From contig JAFWCS010000376.1 of the NCBI GenBank assembly GCA_017534365.1, forward strand, positions 1 through 6,141: 6,141 nucleotides of DNA, given 5' to 3'. Position numbers and translations under genes: made by a program. Positions 1 through 5,303 of the stretch are shown piece by piece. Position 1 is the stretch's first letter; the number at the start of each line of letters is the position of its first letter. The DNA comes from Clostridia bacterium. GTDB lineage: Bacteria > Bacillota > Clostridia > Oscillospirales > Acutalibacteraceae. Under the pieces are notes generated by a model, which saw only the letters and a list, made by a program, of their open reading frames with translations, was not told where the DNA came from and ran no database searches.

Positions 1-360
1 GCCGACCTCGAACATCAGCACCATGCTGCACAGGCCGCCGAACAGCACCTGCCCTTCGGCGCCGAGGTTCCAGAATTTCATTTTGAATGCCGGGGTCACA
101 GCCAGGGAGATGCAAAGCAGCATGGCCAGATTCTGCAGCAGCGCCCAGAATTTGCGCTTGGAGCCGAAGCTGCCCTTGATCATGGCACCGTAGACCTCGA
201 GCGGATTCTGCTTGGTCAGCAGCACGATGATCAGCGCGCAGACGAGCAGGGAGGCCAGGATCGCGACGCCGCGGATGATCCACGCCTTCCACCAGGCGAT
301 GCCGTTGCGTTTCGCAATGTGGAACAGCGGCTCCCTTGCGGCTTTTTCGGGTTTGTTCAT
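1..360 (-). CDS. BMP/nucleoside-type ABC transporter permease, N-terminal part (cut by window edge)
   Basis: This is the first 120 residues of an inner-membrane permease of the family that works with BMP (PnrA/YufN-like) binding proteins, comparable to YufP/NupP. It starts MNKPEKAARE with a short charged cytoplasmic leader. A hydrophobic segment follows at about residues 28-48 and a second at about 72-92. Next comes KFWNLGAEGQ at about 95-104, a hallmark of this branched-chain-amino-acid/sugar-type permease fold, and then the start of a third hydrophobic stretch. The ATG overlaps the stop of the ATPase gene in an ATGA (357-360), so translation is probably coupled. No terminator lies between the two. 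The rest of the gene, and probably a second permease gene (YufQ/NupQ type), would lie beyond the left edge. The substrate is inferred from xpt in the same operon and is probably a purine nucleoside; the sequence does not prove it. Confidence 0.9.
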   Translation of the reverse strand, partial: MNKPEKAAREPLFHIAKRNGIAWWKAWIIRGVAILASLLVCALIIVLLTKQNPLEVYGAMIKGSFGSKRKFWALLQNLAMLLCISLAVTPAFKMKFWNLGAEGQVLFGGLCSMVLMFEVG

Positions 361-1889
361 TCTGCAGCGCCTCCTTCCGCCTTGGTCATCAGCAGGCCGA
401 TTTCGTTTTTATCCGCGGTGCGTCCGTCCACAATGCCGGTCACGCGCCCGGAGCTGAGCACGAGGATCCGGTCGCAAAGCTCGATCAGCACGTCGAGATC
501 CTCGCCGACGAAAATGACGGCCGCGCCGTTCTCTTTCTGCTCATTGAGCAGATTATAGATCATATAGGAAGAATTGATATCCAGGCCGCGCACGGGGTAG
601 GCGACCATCAGCACGGAAGGCGAGGAGGAAATCTCGCGCCCGACCAGCACCTTCTGCACGTTGCCGCCGGAGAGCCGCCGCACGGGCGTGGTGGCGCCGG
701 GCGTGACGACCTCAAGATCCTTGATGATCTTCTCCGCGAGCGAGCGCGGCTTCTTGCGCTCAAGGAAAACGGTTTTGCCCTTGCGGTAGCTGCGCAGCAT
801 CATGTTGTCGATGATGTCCATGTTGCCGACCAGGCCCATGCCGAGGCGGTCCTCCGGCACGAAGGAGAGCCGTACGCCGAGCTCGCGGATCTGCGTGGGC
901 GTTTTATCGCGCAGGTTTTCTTCCGCGCCGGTCTGGGGATTGTGATACAGGATCTTGCCGCTGTGCAGCTTCTGCAGACCGGCGATGGATTCGAGCAGCT
1001 CGCGCTGGCCGCCGCCGGCGATGCCGGCAATGCCGAGGATCTCGCCGGCGCGCACGGAGAAGGAGATATCCTTCAGGATCTGCACGCCGTCGCGGTTCAT
1101 GCAGTCGATATGCTCCACGCGCAGACGGTCTTCCTCGCTCTTCGGGGCGGAGCGCTCGATGTTGAGGCTGATTTTTTTGCCGACCATCATTTCCGTGAGG
1201 ATCGATTCCGTCGCGTTCGCGGTCTCAACGGTGCCGATGTAGTGCCCCTTGCGCAGCACGGCCACCTTGTCGGAGATGGAAAGCACTTCGTGGAGCTTGT
1301 GGGTGATGATGATGATCGCCTTGTCGTCCTCGCGCATGTTGCGGATGACGGCGAAGAGCTTCTCGGTTTCCTGCGGGGTGAGCACCGCGGTCGGCTCGTC
1401 GAGGATCAGGATGTTCGCGCCGCGATAGAGCACCTTGATGATCTCCACGGTCTGCTTTTCGGAAACGGACATTTCATAGATCTTTTTCGTCGGGTCGATC
1501 TCGAAGCCGTATTTCGCGCTGATCTCCGCGACCTTCTTTTCGACGTCCTTGATGTTGAACTTCCCTTTTTCCTGCAGACCCAGCACGATGTTCTCGGCCG
1601 CCGTGAAGCGGTCGACGAGCTTGAAATGCTGGTGGATCATGCCGATCCTGTGGTCGAACGCATCCTTCGGGGAGCGGATGACGACCTCCTGCCCGTCGAT
1701 ATAGATCTGACCGGCGTCCGGGAAGTAAATGCCGGAGATCATGTTCATCAGCGTGGTTTTGCCGCTGCCGTTCTCGCCGAGCAGCGCAAGGATCTCGCCC
1801 TTATAGACGGTCAGATTGACGTCCTTGTTCGCAACGATGCTGCCGAAGACTTTGGTGATGTTTTTGAGCTCAATGGCGGGGCTTGCCAT
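357..1889 (-). CDS. BMP/nucleoside-type ABC transporter ATP-binding protein (two fused nucleotide-binding domains)
   Basis: This 510-residue cytoplasmic ATPase energises import by the adjacent permease. It has two ABC domains in tandem, as in RbsA and YufO/NupO, and is full length for the family. Domain 1 has Walker A GENGSGKTT at 38-46, the Q-loop glutamine near 87 (GMIHQHFKL), a signature region MSVSEKQTVEI at 140-150, Walker B LILDEPTAVLTPQE at 161-174 and the switch histidine in ITHKL near 197. Domain 2 is degenerate at its ATP site: GIAGIAGGGQREL replaces Walker A (286-298), AYPVRGLD near 430-437 lacks the Walker B Asp-Glu, and VGEDLD near 461-466 lacks the switch His. It keeps a good signature, LSGGNVQKV, at 406-414. 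Such asymmetry is usual in this family. The ATG is supported by GGGAGG at 1896-1901, six bases upstream. The stop overlaps the permease start. The gap to the upstream lipoprotein gene contains hairpins that probably lower expression relative to the binding protein. Confidence 0.95.
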   Translation of the reverse strand: MASPAIELKNITKVFGSIVANKDVNLTVYKGEILALLGENGSGKTTLMNMISGIYFPDAGQIYIDGQEVVIRSPKDAFDHRIGMIHQHFKLVDRFTAAENIVLGLQEKGKFNIKDVEKKVAEISAKYGFEIDPTKKIYEMSVSEKQTVEIIKVLYRGANILILDEPTAVLTPQETEKLFAVIRNMREDDKAIIIITHKLHEVLSISDKVAVLRKGHYIGTVETANATESILTEMMVGKKISLNIERSAPKSEEDRLRVEHIDCMNRDGVQILKDISFSVRAGEILGIAGIAGGGQRELLESIAGLQKLHSGKILYHNPQTGAEENLRDKTPTQIRELGVRLSFVPEDRLGMGLVGNMDIIDNMMLRSYRKGKTVFLERKKPRSLAEKIIKDLEVVTPGATTPVRRLSGGNVQKVLVGREISSSPSVLMVAYPVRGLDINSSYMIYNLLNEQKENGAAVIFVGEDLDVLIELCDRILVLSSGRVTGIVDGRTADKNEIGLLMTKAEGGAAE

Positions 1890-1895
1890 AGTCTA

Positions 1896-1901
1896 CCTCC
1901 C
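1896..1901 (-). promoter_or_regulatory. Ribosome binding site of the ABC ATPase gene
   Basis: GGGAGG on the minus strand, six bases before the ATG at 1887-1889. Its outer base is also the end of a 6-bp inverted repeat (1901-1916), so local folding could affect access. Confidence 0.75.
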
Positions 1902-1943
1902 TTTTATTACTAAAAGCAGCGCAGATTCGGCCCGAATTTGCGC
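1901..1943 (-). repeat. Two short inverted repeats in the leader of the ATPase gene
   Basis: Two potential hairpins sit between the terminator-like stem and the ATPase start. The first pairs 1919-1930 with 1932-1943 (ATTCGG/CCGAAT core, with one mismatch in the outer part); the centre is so tight that a few core pairs must open to form a loop. The second is a perfect 6-bp repeat, 1901-1906 with 1911-1916 (CTTTTA/TAAAAG), with a four-base loop. It abuts the ribosome binding site. They may stabilise the processed mRNA or tune translation. Function is inference. Confidence 0.5.
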
Positions 1944-1955
1944 TCGTTTCGGAAA

Positions 1956-1993
1956 TAAAAGAAGTTTGGGCGAAGCGAAAAGCTTCGCCCAAA
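1956..1993 (-). terminator. Terminator-like hairpin (probable attenuator) between binding-protein and ATPase genes
   Basis: A perfect 12-bp stem pairs 1965-1976 with 1982-1993 (TTTGGGCGAAGC and its complement) around a five-base loop. On the minus strand it is followed by CTTCTTTTATTT, a T-rich tail. It lies 15 bases after the TAA of the BMP lipoprotein gene and 75 bases before the ATPase ATG, with no obvious new promoter in between. In many importer operons a leaky terminator or stabilising hairpin at this position makes the binding protein more abundant than the membrane components. That role is inferred here. Confidence 0.75.
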
Positions 1994-2008
1994 TCCGTTT
2001 CATAAAGT

Positions 2009-3259
2009 TTAGCCGAGGATCGTGATGCCGTCGATATCGATGTCGAAGTACGGCGCGGAACGGTACTCGCTCTCATGGAAGTAGCCGTCGGCAATGACTT
2101 CGGTATCCGGGGTGAACGCATCGTCAGAATCGACGTCCGCCTTGTAGGTCTCAAGCGCAGCGCCGTCCTTGGTGAACTTCGCGGTGTCAAAGACGTGGAG
2201 CGTGCCGGCTTCGAGCGCAGCCTTGACTTCGTCAAGCTTTGCCTGCGTGCCTTCGGCGGCGACGGTCTCATTGAGCTTGAGCAGCTCGACGGAGCCGGTC
2301 TGGATGGTGCCGGTCCAGTCGGCGGGGATCGCTTCGCCCTTCACGACGGCGTCGATCGCAAGCTTGTAGTAGGGCGCCCAGTTGATGCGGGAGGAGATCA
2401 GCGCGGTGTTCGGTGCGATGGAAGCGGTGTCGATGTTATAGGAAACATCGGGCACTTCCTTCTCTTCGCAGGCCTTGGGAGCGCCTTCGGAGTCCGCGTG
2501 CTGGCTGATCAGGACGCAGCCGTCGTTGATGAGCTTGAGGGCGGCTTCTCTTTCAAGCGCGATGTCGAACCAGGAGTTGGTGAAGGTGACTTCCATGGTT
2601 GCGCTCTCGCAGATGGAGCGGGCGCCAAGGAAGAAGGAGGTGTAACCGGACTTCACTTCGGCATAGGGGAAAGCGCCGACGTAGCCGATCTTCGCCTGCT
2701 CGGCGGTGATGTCGCCCTTCTCGATCATCTCGTTGAGCTTCATGCCCGCGGCAACGCCGGCAAGATAGCGGCCTTCATAGATGGAAGCGAAGGCATTGTG
2801 GAAGTTGGGGACCTTCTCGGTGTGCGCATGGGTGCCGGTCGCGTGGCAGAACTGCACGTCGGTGAATTCCTTGGCAGCCTGCAGGATATAGGTCTCATGG
2901 CCGAAGGAATCGGCAAAGATCACGTTGCAGCCTTCTTCAGCCAGCTCCGCAGCGGCGGTGTAGCAGGCGTCGTCTTCCGCAATGTTGGTCTTGATCATGA
3001 CCTGATCGTCGCTCAGACCGAGCTCCGCCTAGACTTCCTTGAACGCTTTGATAAAGTTGTTGTCATAGGTGGAGTTTTCGTCGTGCAGGCAGATCAGACC
3101 GATCTTGATACTGGAATAATCGGAGCCGGTCGCCGCAGTCGTTTCGCCTTCGGGCGCTGCGGTGGTCGTCTCGGTGTCACCCTTGCCGCCGCATGCCGCG
3201 AAGCCGAGCACGAGCGCAAGGGCCAGGAGAATTGCGAGGATCTTCGAGAACTTCTTCAT
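2009..3259 (-). CDS. BMP family (PnrA/YufN-like) substrate-binding lipoprotein, interrupted by an in-frame amber codon
   Basis: If read through, this encodes a 416-residue extracytoplasmic binding protein of the BMP family, whose characterised members include purine-nucleoside binders such as PnrA. It opens MKKFSKILA with a signal peptide and a lipoprotein cysteine at 23 (GFAAC), then a Thr/Ala/Gly-rich linker to about 48. The binding domain follows, with IKIGLICLHDENSTYD, IGYVGAFPYAEV, NSWFDIALEREAALKLI, GCVLISQHADS and SSRINWAPYYKLAID. The start is set by GGAGG at 3268-3272, eight bases before the ATG; an in-frame ATG at 3274 overlaps that site and is unlikely. Codon 77 is TAG (3029-3031), between FIKAFKEV and AELGLSDDQV. 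The reading frame and family similarity continue unbroken on both sides. As written, translation yields a 76-residue fragment; a restart at the ATG at 2998 would lack the signal peptide. It may be a recent nonsense mutation, a sequence error or a suppressed codon. The gene follows xpt by 30 bases. Confidence 0.9.
3029..3031 (-). other. In-frame amber (TAG) codon 77 of the BMP lipoprotein gene
   Basis: The minus strand reads AAG GAA GTC TAG GCG GAG CTC. Ten sense codons follow before the next in-frame ATG (2996-2998), and the frame stays open to the TAA at 2009-2011. One base change from CAG, AAG, GAG, TGG, TCG, TTG or TAC/TAT would produce it. CAG (Gln), by a C-to-T transition, is the simplest fit to the charged helix around it. 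Confidence 0.9.
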
Positions 3260-3267
3260 GATGTTTG

Positions 3268-3272
3268 CCTCC
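3268..3272 (-). promoter_or_regulatory. Ribosome binding site that sets the BMP lipoprotein start
   Basis: GGAGG lies eight bases before the ATG of MKKFSKILA (3257-3259). It lies directly after the alternative in-frame ATG at 3272-3274, which therefore overlaps the site and can be excluded. An AT-rich near-palindrome fills the rest of the short gap to the xpt stop. Confidence 0.8.
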
Positions 3273-3289
3273 ATAATAAATTTTATTAT

Positions 3290-3862
3290 TTATCCAAAGA
3301 GAATGTTGCCGTCCTCAATGGATCGAATAACCGCAAGGGATTCCACGTGGTAGCCGCGCGCGCGCAGATCGGCGCCGCCGGGCTGGAAGCCTTTTTCGAT
3401 CACGATGCCGATGCCCGCGACCTGCGCGCCGGCCTGACGCTCAATGATGTCGATCAGTCCGTTGCAGGCTTCGCCGTTGGCAAGGAAATCGTCGATGATC
3501 AGCACCCGGTCCTCCGGATGCAGATACTTTTTGGAAATGCCGATGATCGTGTCGGTGCCCTTGGTGAAGGAGTGAACGCCGGCGGTGTAAACTTCGCTGC
3601 CGACGTTTTTGTTTTGCCCCTTTTTAGCAAAAACAACAGGCACGGAAAAATATTGCGCGGCAATGCACGCAATTCCAATGCCTGATGCTTCGATCGTCAC
3701 GATTTTGTTGATGGATGCAGTCGCAAAAAGCCGATGGAATTCCTTGCCGATTTCGCAGAGTAATCCCACGTCGATCTGATGATTCAGAAACATATCAACC
3801 TTCACAATGTCCGAACCGATTCCTTCACCCTGTTCCAGAATCCGCTGCTTGAGAAGTTCCAA
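3290..3862 (-). CDS. xpt: Xanthine phosphoribosyltransferase
   Basis: Xpt is a cytoplasmic purine salvage enzyme that converts xanthine and PRPP to XMP and pyrophosphate, feeding GMP synthesis. With a TTG start the product is 190 residues, the usual length for the Bacillus type. Family features are clear: SDIVKVDMFLNHQID near the N terminus, KIVTIEASGIGIA, VPVVFAKK, the PRPP-binding loop VLIIDDFLANGEA, then AGIGIVIEKGFQPGG and YHVESLAVI. The TTG (3860-3862) begins LELLKQRI, which lines up with MEALKRKI of B. subtilis Xpt and lies nine bases after GGAGG (3872-3876). The ATG at 3869-3871 touches that GGAGG, and the ATG at 3908-3910 is at or upstream of the predicted transcript start. It is the first gene of the operon, 30 bases before the binding-protein gene. 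No purine riboswitch fits in the roughly 43-base leader. The start-proximal half is clearly poorer in G+C than the rest. Confidence 0.95.
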   Translation of the reverse strand: MELLKQRILEQGEGIGSDIVKVDMFLNHQIDVGLLCEIGKEFHRLFATASINKIVTIEASGIGIACIAAQYFSVPVVFAKKGQNKNVGSEVYTAGVHSFTKGTDTIIGISKKYLHPEDRVLIIDDFLANGEACNGLIDIIERQAGAQVAGIGIVIEKGFQPGGADLRARGYHVESLAVIRSIEDGNILFG

Positions 3863-3871
3863 ACCGATCAT

Positions 3872-3876
3872 CCTCC
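3872..3876 (-). promoter_or_regulatory. Ribosome binding site that supports the xpt TTG start
   Basis: GGAGG is followed directly by ATG (no spacing) and, nine bases on, by TTG in the same frame. Only the TTG has workable spacing, and it also matches the N terminus of known Xpt proteins. Confidence 0.75.
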
Positions 3877-3893
3877 GATTTGCGACAAAATGG

Positions 3894-3910
3894 ATGGCGT
3901 TCCATGCCAT
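3894..3910 (-). repeat. Short inverted repeat at the xpt transcript start
   Basis: ATGGC (3906-3910 on the minus strand) pairs with GCCAT (3894-3898) around a seven-base loop. It sits at the predicted transcription start, so it could be a repressor operator or a small 5' stem. The 5-bp arms are short and could occur by chance. Confidence 0.3.
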
Positions 3911-3911
3911 T

Positions 3912-3940
3912 ATTATAATTCACAGTTTGTTAAAAATCAA
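3912..3940 (-). promoter_or_regulatory. Sigma-A-type promoter for the xpt-transporter operon
   Basis: On the minus strand, TTGATT (-35, 3935-3940) is separated by 17 bases from a perfect TATAAT (-10, 3912-3917). Initiation would fall near 3905, giving a leader of about 43 bases before the xpt TTG. The surroundings are AT-rich. Confidence 0.8.
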
Positions 3941-4056
3941 GCAAAAAATCATATTTTGTAGATTTTATGCGAAATAGATAAACATCTTGTGGATTGACGC
4001 TCCATTTTCGTCAGGAAAACAAGATGCGAAAAGCGCAGTTTTTACGAATGGAAAAA
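3941..4056. other. Intergenic region between the hydrolase stop and the xpt promoter
   Basis: This 116-base AT-rich stretch holds no supportable gene. Its main content is a nested inverted repeat (3983-4026) that could terminate the hydrolase transcript. No purine riboswitch core was recognised in it. Confidence 0.6.
3972..4026 (-). terminator. Possible terminator of the hydrolase gene (nested inverted repeat)
   Basis: The outer arms 3983-3990 and 4019-4026 pair over 8 bp (CATCTTGT/ACAAGATG). Inner arms 3995-3999 and 4009-4013 pair over 5 bp (TGACG/CGTCA), with internal loops of four and five bases. On the minus strand the structure is followed by TTTATCTATTT. It lies about 30 bases after the hydrolase TGA. 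The stem is imperfect and the T-tract broken, so the call is tentative. Confidence 0.4.
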
Positions 4057-5085
4057 TCAGCTGTGCAGCCGGATGAATTCGATCAGGCGCTGCCAGTCCA
4101 GGCGGCTGAAATAATGCAGCCCGGGGCGGCGGTGATAGCCGATGCGCCCGTCCAGGAAGGCGACGTTGTCGCCGGGCAGACGGTCCGGGCAGGGGAAACC
4201 GCCGTCAAAAGCCGGCGCCGCGGCGCAGCAGCAGAGAAATTCCGAATCCGGATCCGCCCAGGCGTCTTCGGAGGCGCTGCCGACAAGCACGCAGCGCGGC
4301 GCGATCGCGGCGAGCAGGGCGTGATGATCGAGCGGCATGGCGGCCTCATTGTCCACATATTTTTTGTAGTTCTCACAGAACCAGAAGGGGAAGCGCTCGC
4401 AGATGTCGCGTATGGATTCGCCCGTTTTCCCGCGCGCGAGGGCGGCACCGCTGCAGCCGGAATCATTGGAATAGGCAAAGGCAAAGCGCGTATCCGTCGC
4501 GGCGGTGAACAGGGCGGTCTTGGCCAGCCGCGAATGCCCGCAGACAGCCGAGCGGGTGCAGTCGAGCCGGTCCGTCAGGGTCTCTGCGTAATCCATGACC
4601 CGGTGCGCCGCCCAGGCCCAGAGCGCGATCTTGCCGGGATCCTCCGGCCCGCGCGCGCCGTTTTCAAACAGCACGCCCGCCAGCCCGTCGGTGAAGTCGC
4701 CGTTGTCCGAGGAGACGTCGTTATAGCAGAACGAGAGCACGGCAAAGCCCGCGTCGATCAGCTCCTCGGTCGGCATATAGCGGTCGGGATTGTCCGGCCG
4801 GAAATTGATATGGATAAAGAACGGATGCGGTCCCGGCACGGTCGGGATCGTCGCAAGGAAGGGGAATTCAAAGGGCTTTCCGTTGACGACCATGCGGGCG
4901 GTCACGCGGTCGCACACCGCCTTGCCGGCGCAGAACCGCCAGATGACATCGGGCTCGACGGTGAATTCCATGGCCTCCGGCGCGGCGGGCAGCCGGCCGT
5001 AGATCTCGGTTTGCAAAAGCTCCAGCATCTCCGCGCGCGGGCGCAGGGGCGGCAGGTTCCGTTCTTCAAGCAGGGCAGACAGCAT
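4057..5085 (-). CDS. Alpha/beta hydrolase resembling glucuronoyl esterases (CE15-like), cytoplasmic
   Basis: This 342-residue protein has an alpha/beta-hydrolase layout and resembles carbohydrate esterases of the glucuronoyl esterase (CE15) and acetyl-xylan-esterase-like group. The nucleophile motif is CGHSRLAKTALF with Ser185, matching the family's G-C-S-R-x-G-K pattern except His for Cys and Ala for Gly. SNDSGCSGAAL at 206-216 places Asp208 where CE15 enzymes have the acidic residue, 23 positions after the serine. DHHALLAAIAPRCVLVGSASEDAW (about 253-276) is the conserved strand before the late acid, and His324 in GLHYFSRLDW is the likely catalytic histidine. There is no signal peptide, so it probably acts inside the cell on an imported esterified sugar or other small ester. 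The ATG follows AAAGGAG (5094-5100) by eight bases. It is a single-gene unit with its own promoter; the neighbours give no substrate. The fold is secure, the exact substrate is not. Confidence 0.8.
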   Translation of the reverse strand: MLSALLEERNLPPLRPRAEMLELLQTEIYGRLPAAPEAMEFTVEPDVIWRFCAGKAVCDRVTARMVVNGKPFEFPFLATIPTVPGPHPFFIHINFRPDNPDRYMPTEELIDAGFAVLSFCYNDVSSDNGDFTDGLAGVLFENGARGPEDPGKIALWAWAAHRVMDYAETLTDRLDCTRSAVCGHSRLAKTALFTAATDTRFAFAYSNDSGCSGAALARGKTGESIRDICERFPFWFCENYKKYVDNEAAMPLDHHALLAAIAPRCVLVGSASEDAWADPDSEFLCCCAAAPAFDGGFPCPDRLPGDNVAFLDGRIGYHRRPGLHYFSRLDWQRLIEFIRLHS

Positions 5086-5118
5086 GGTAAACGCTCCTTT
5101 ACACTTTAATTCTCTCTT

Positions 5119-5147
5119 ATTCTACCATAAAATCCTCCGTTGGGAAA
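5119..5147 (-). promoter_or_regulatory. Extended -10 promoter for the hydrolase gene
   Basis: On the minus strand, TGG TAGAAT (-10 at 5119-5124 with the TGn extension at 5125-5127) lies 17 bases from a weak -35, TTTCCC (5142-5147). Initiation near 5112 would leave a leader of roughly 27 bases containing the AAAGGAG ribosome binding site. Confidence 0.55.
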
Positions 5148-5153
5148 GGTGGA

Positions 5154-5180
5154 GAAAAAAATTTTTTAAACTTTTTTCAA
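5154..5180. other. A/T-tract between the divergent promoters
   Basis: A run of seven A then six T, followed by further A and T runs, lies between the leftward hydrolase promoter and the rightward lemA promoter. Such tracts bend DNA and can serve as UP elements. No protein-binding site can be named. Confidence 0.4.
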
Positions 5181-5186
5181 AACTAC

Positions 5187-5215
5187 TTTCTTCTTTCACT
5201 AAAAAATGATATAAT
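5187..5215 (+). promoter_or_regulatory. Extended -10 promoter for lemA and the TPM gene
   Basis: TATAAT at 5210-5215 is preceded by TGA (5207-5209), giving an extended -10. The -35 at 17-base spacing is a weak TTTCTT (5187-5192). Initiation near 5222 gives a leader of about 82 bases. Confidence 0.65.
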
Positions 5216-5226
5216 CCGAATGAAAA

Positions 5227-5273
5227 GCGCGGCCTGCCGCGCCGATCCCGTCCGACCGTTCCGGAACGAACGG
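5227..5273 (+). repeat. GC-rich hairpins in the lemA leader
   Basis: The first hairpin is a perfect 6-bp stem of 5227-5232 with 5237-5242 (GCGCGG/CCGCGC) and a four-base loop. The second site contains the 12-base perfect palindrome CGTTCCGGAACG (5257-5268) and an alternative stem, CCGTT (5256-5260) with AACGG (5269-5273). They lie in the predicted untranslated leader, upstream of the ribosome binding site. They may affect mRNA stability, or the palindrome may be an operator; neither is shown. No T-tract follows, so a terminator is unlikely. Confidence 0.5.
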
Positions 5274-5303
5274 CGTATTTAAGATTTAAAAACGGAGGTT
5301 GCT

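Noticed and set aside
336..1913. A 525-codon open frame on the plus strand
   Set aside because: It is antisense to the ABC ATPase gene, which has all its motifs. The product is rich in His, Asp, Val and Arg with no recognisable domain, as expected from the complement of a G+C-rich gene.
2009..2998. Separate intact gene starting at the internal ATG MIKTNIAE
   Set aside because: It would lack the signal peptide and first strand of the binding domain and has no strong ribosome binding site; it is the distal part of the interrupted lipoprotein gene.
2075..3685. A 536-codon open frame on the plus strand spanning the binding-protein and xpt genes
   Set aside because: It crosses two clear leftward genes and their gap, has no family features or convincing ribosome binding site, and is a codon-bias shadow.
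3863..3910. N-terminal extension of Xpt (MAWNAIHFVANRR...)
   Set aside because: The ATG lies at or upstream of the predicted transcript start, has no ribosome binding site, and the extra residues do not match Xpt proteins.
3850..4056. Purine riboswitch upstream of xpt
   Set aside because: The leader after the predicted promoter is about 43 bases, and I could not find the conserved junction and loop sequences in it or upstream. A covariance search would settle it.
3994..5109. A 371-codon open frame on the plus strand
   Set aside because: It is antisense to the CE15-like hydrolase; the product is Arg/Gly/Ala-rich low-information sequence.
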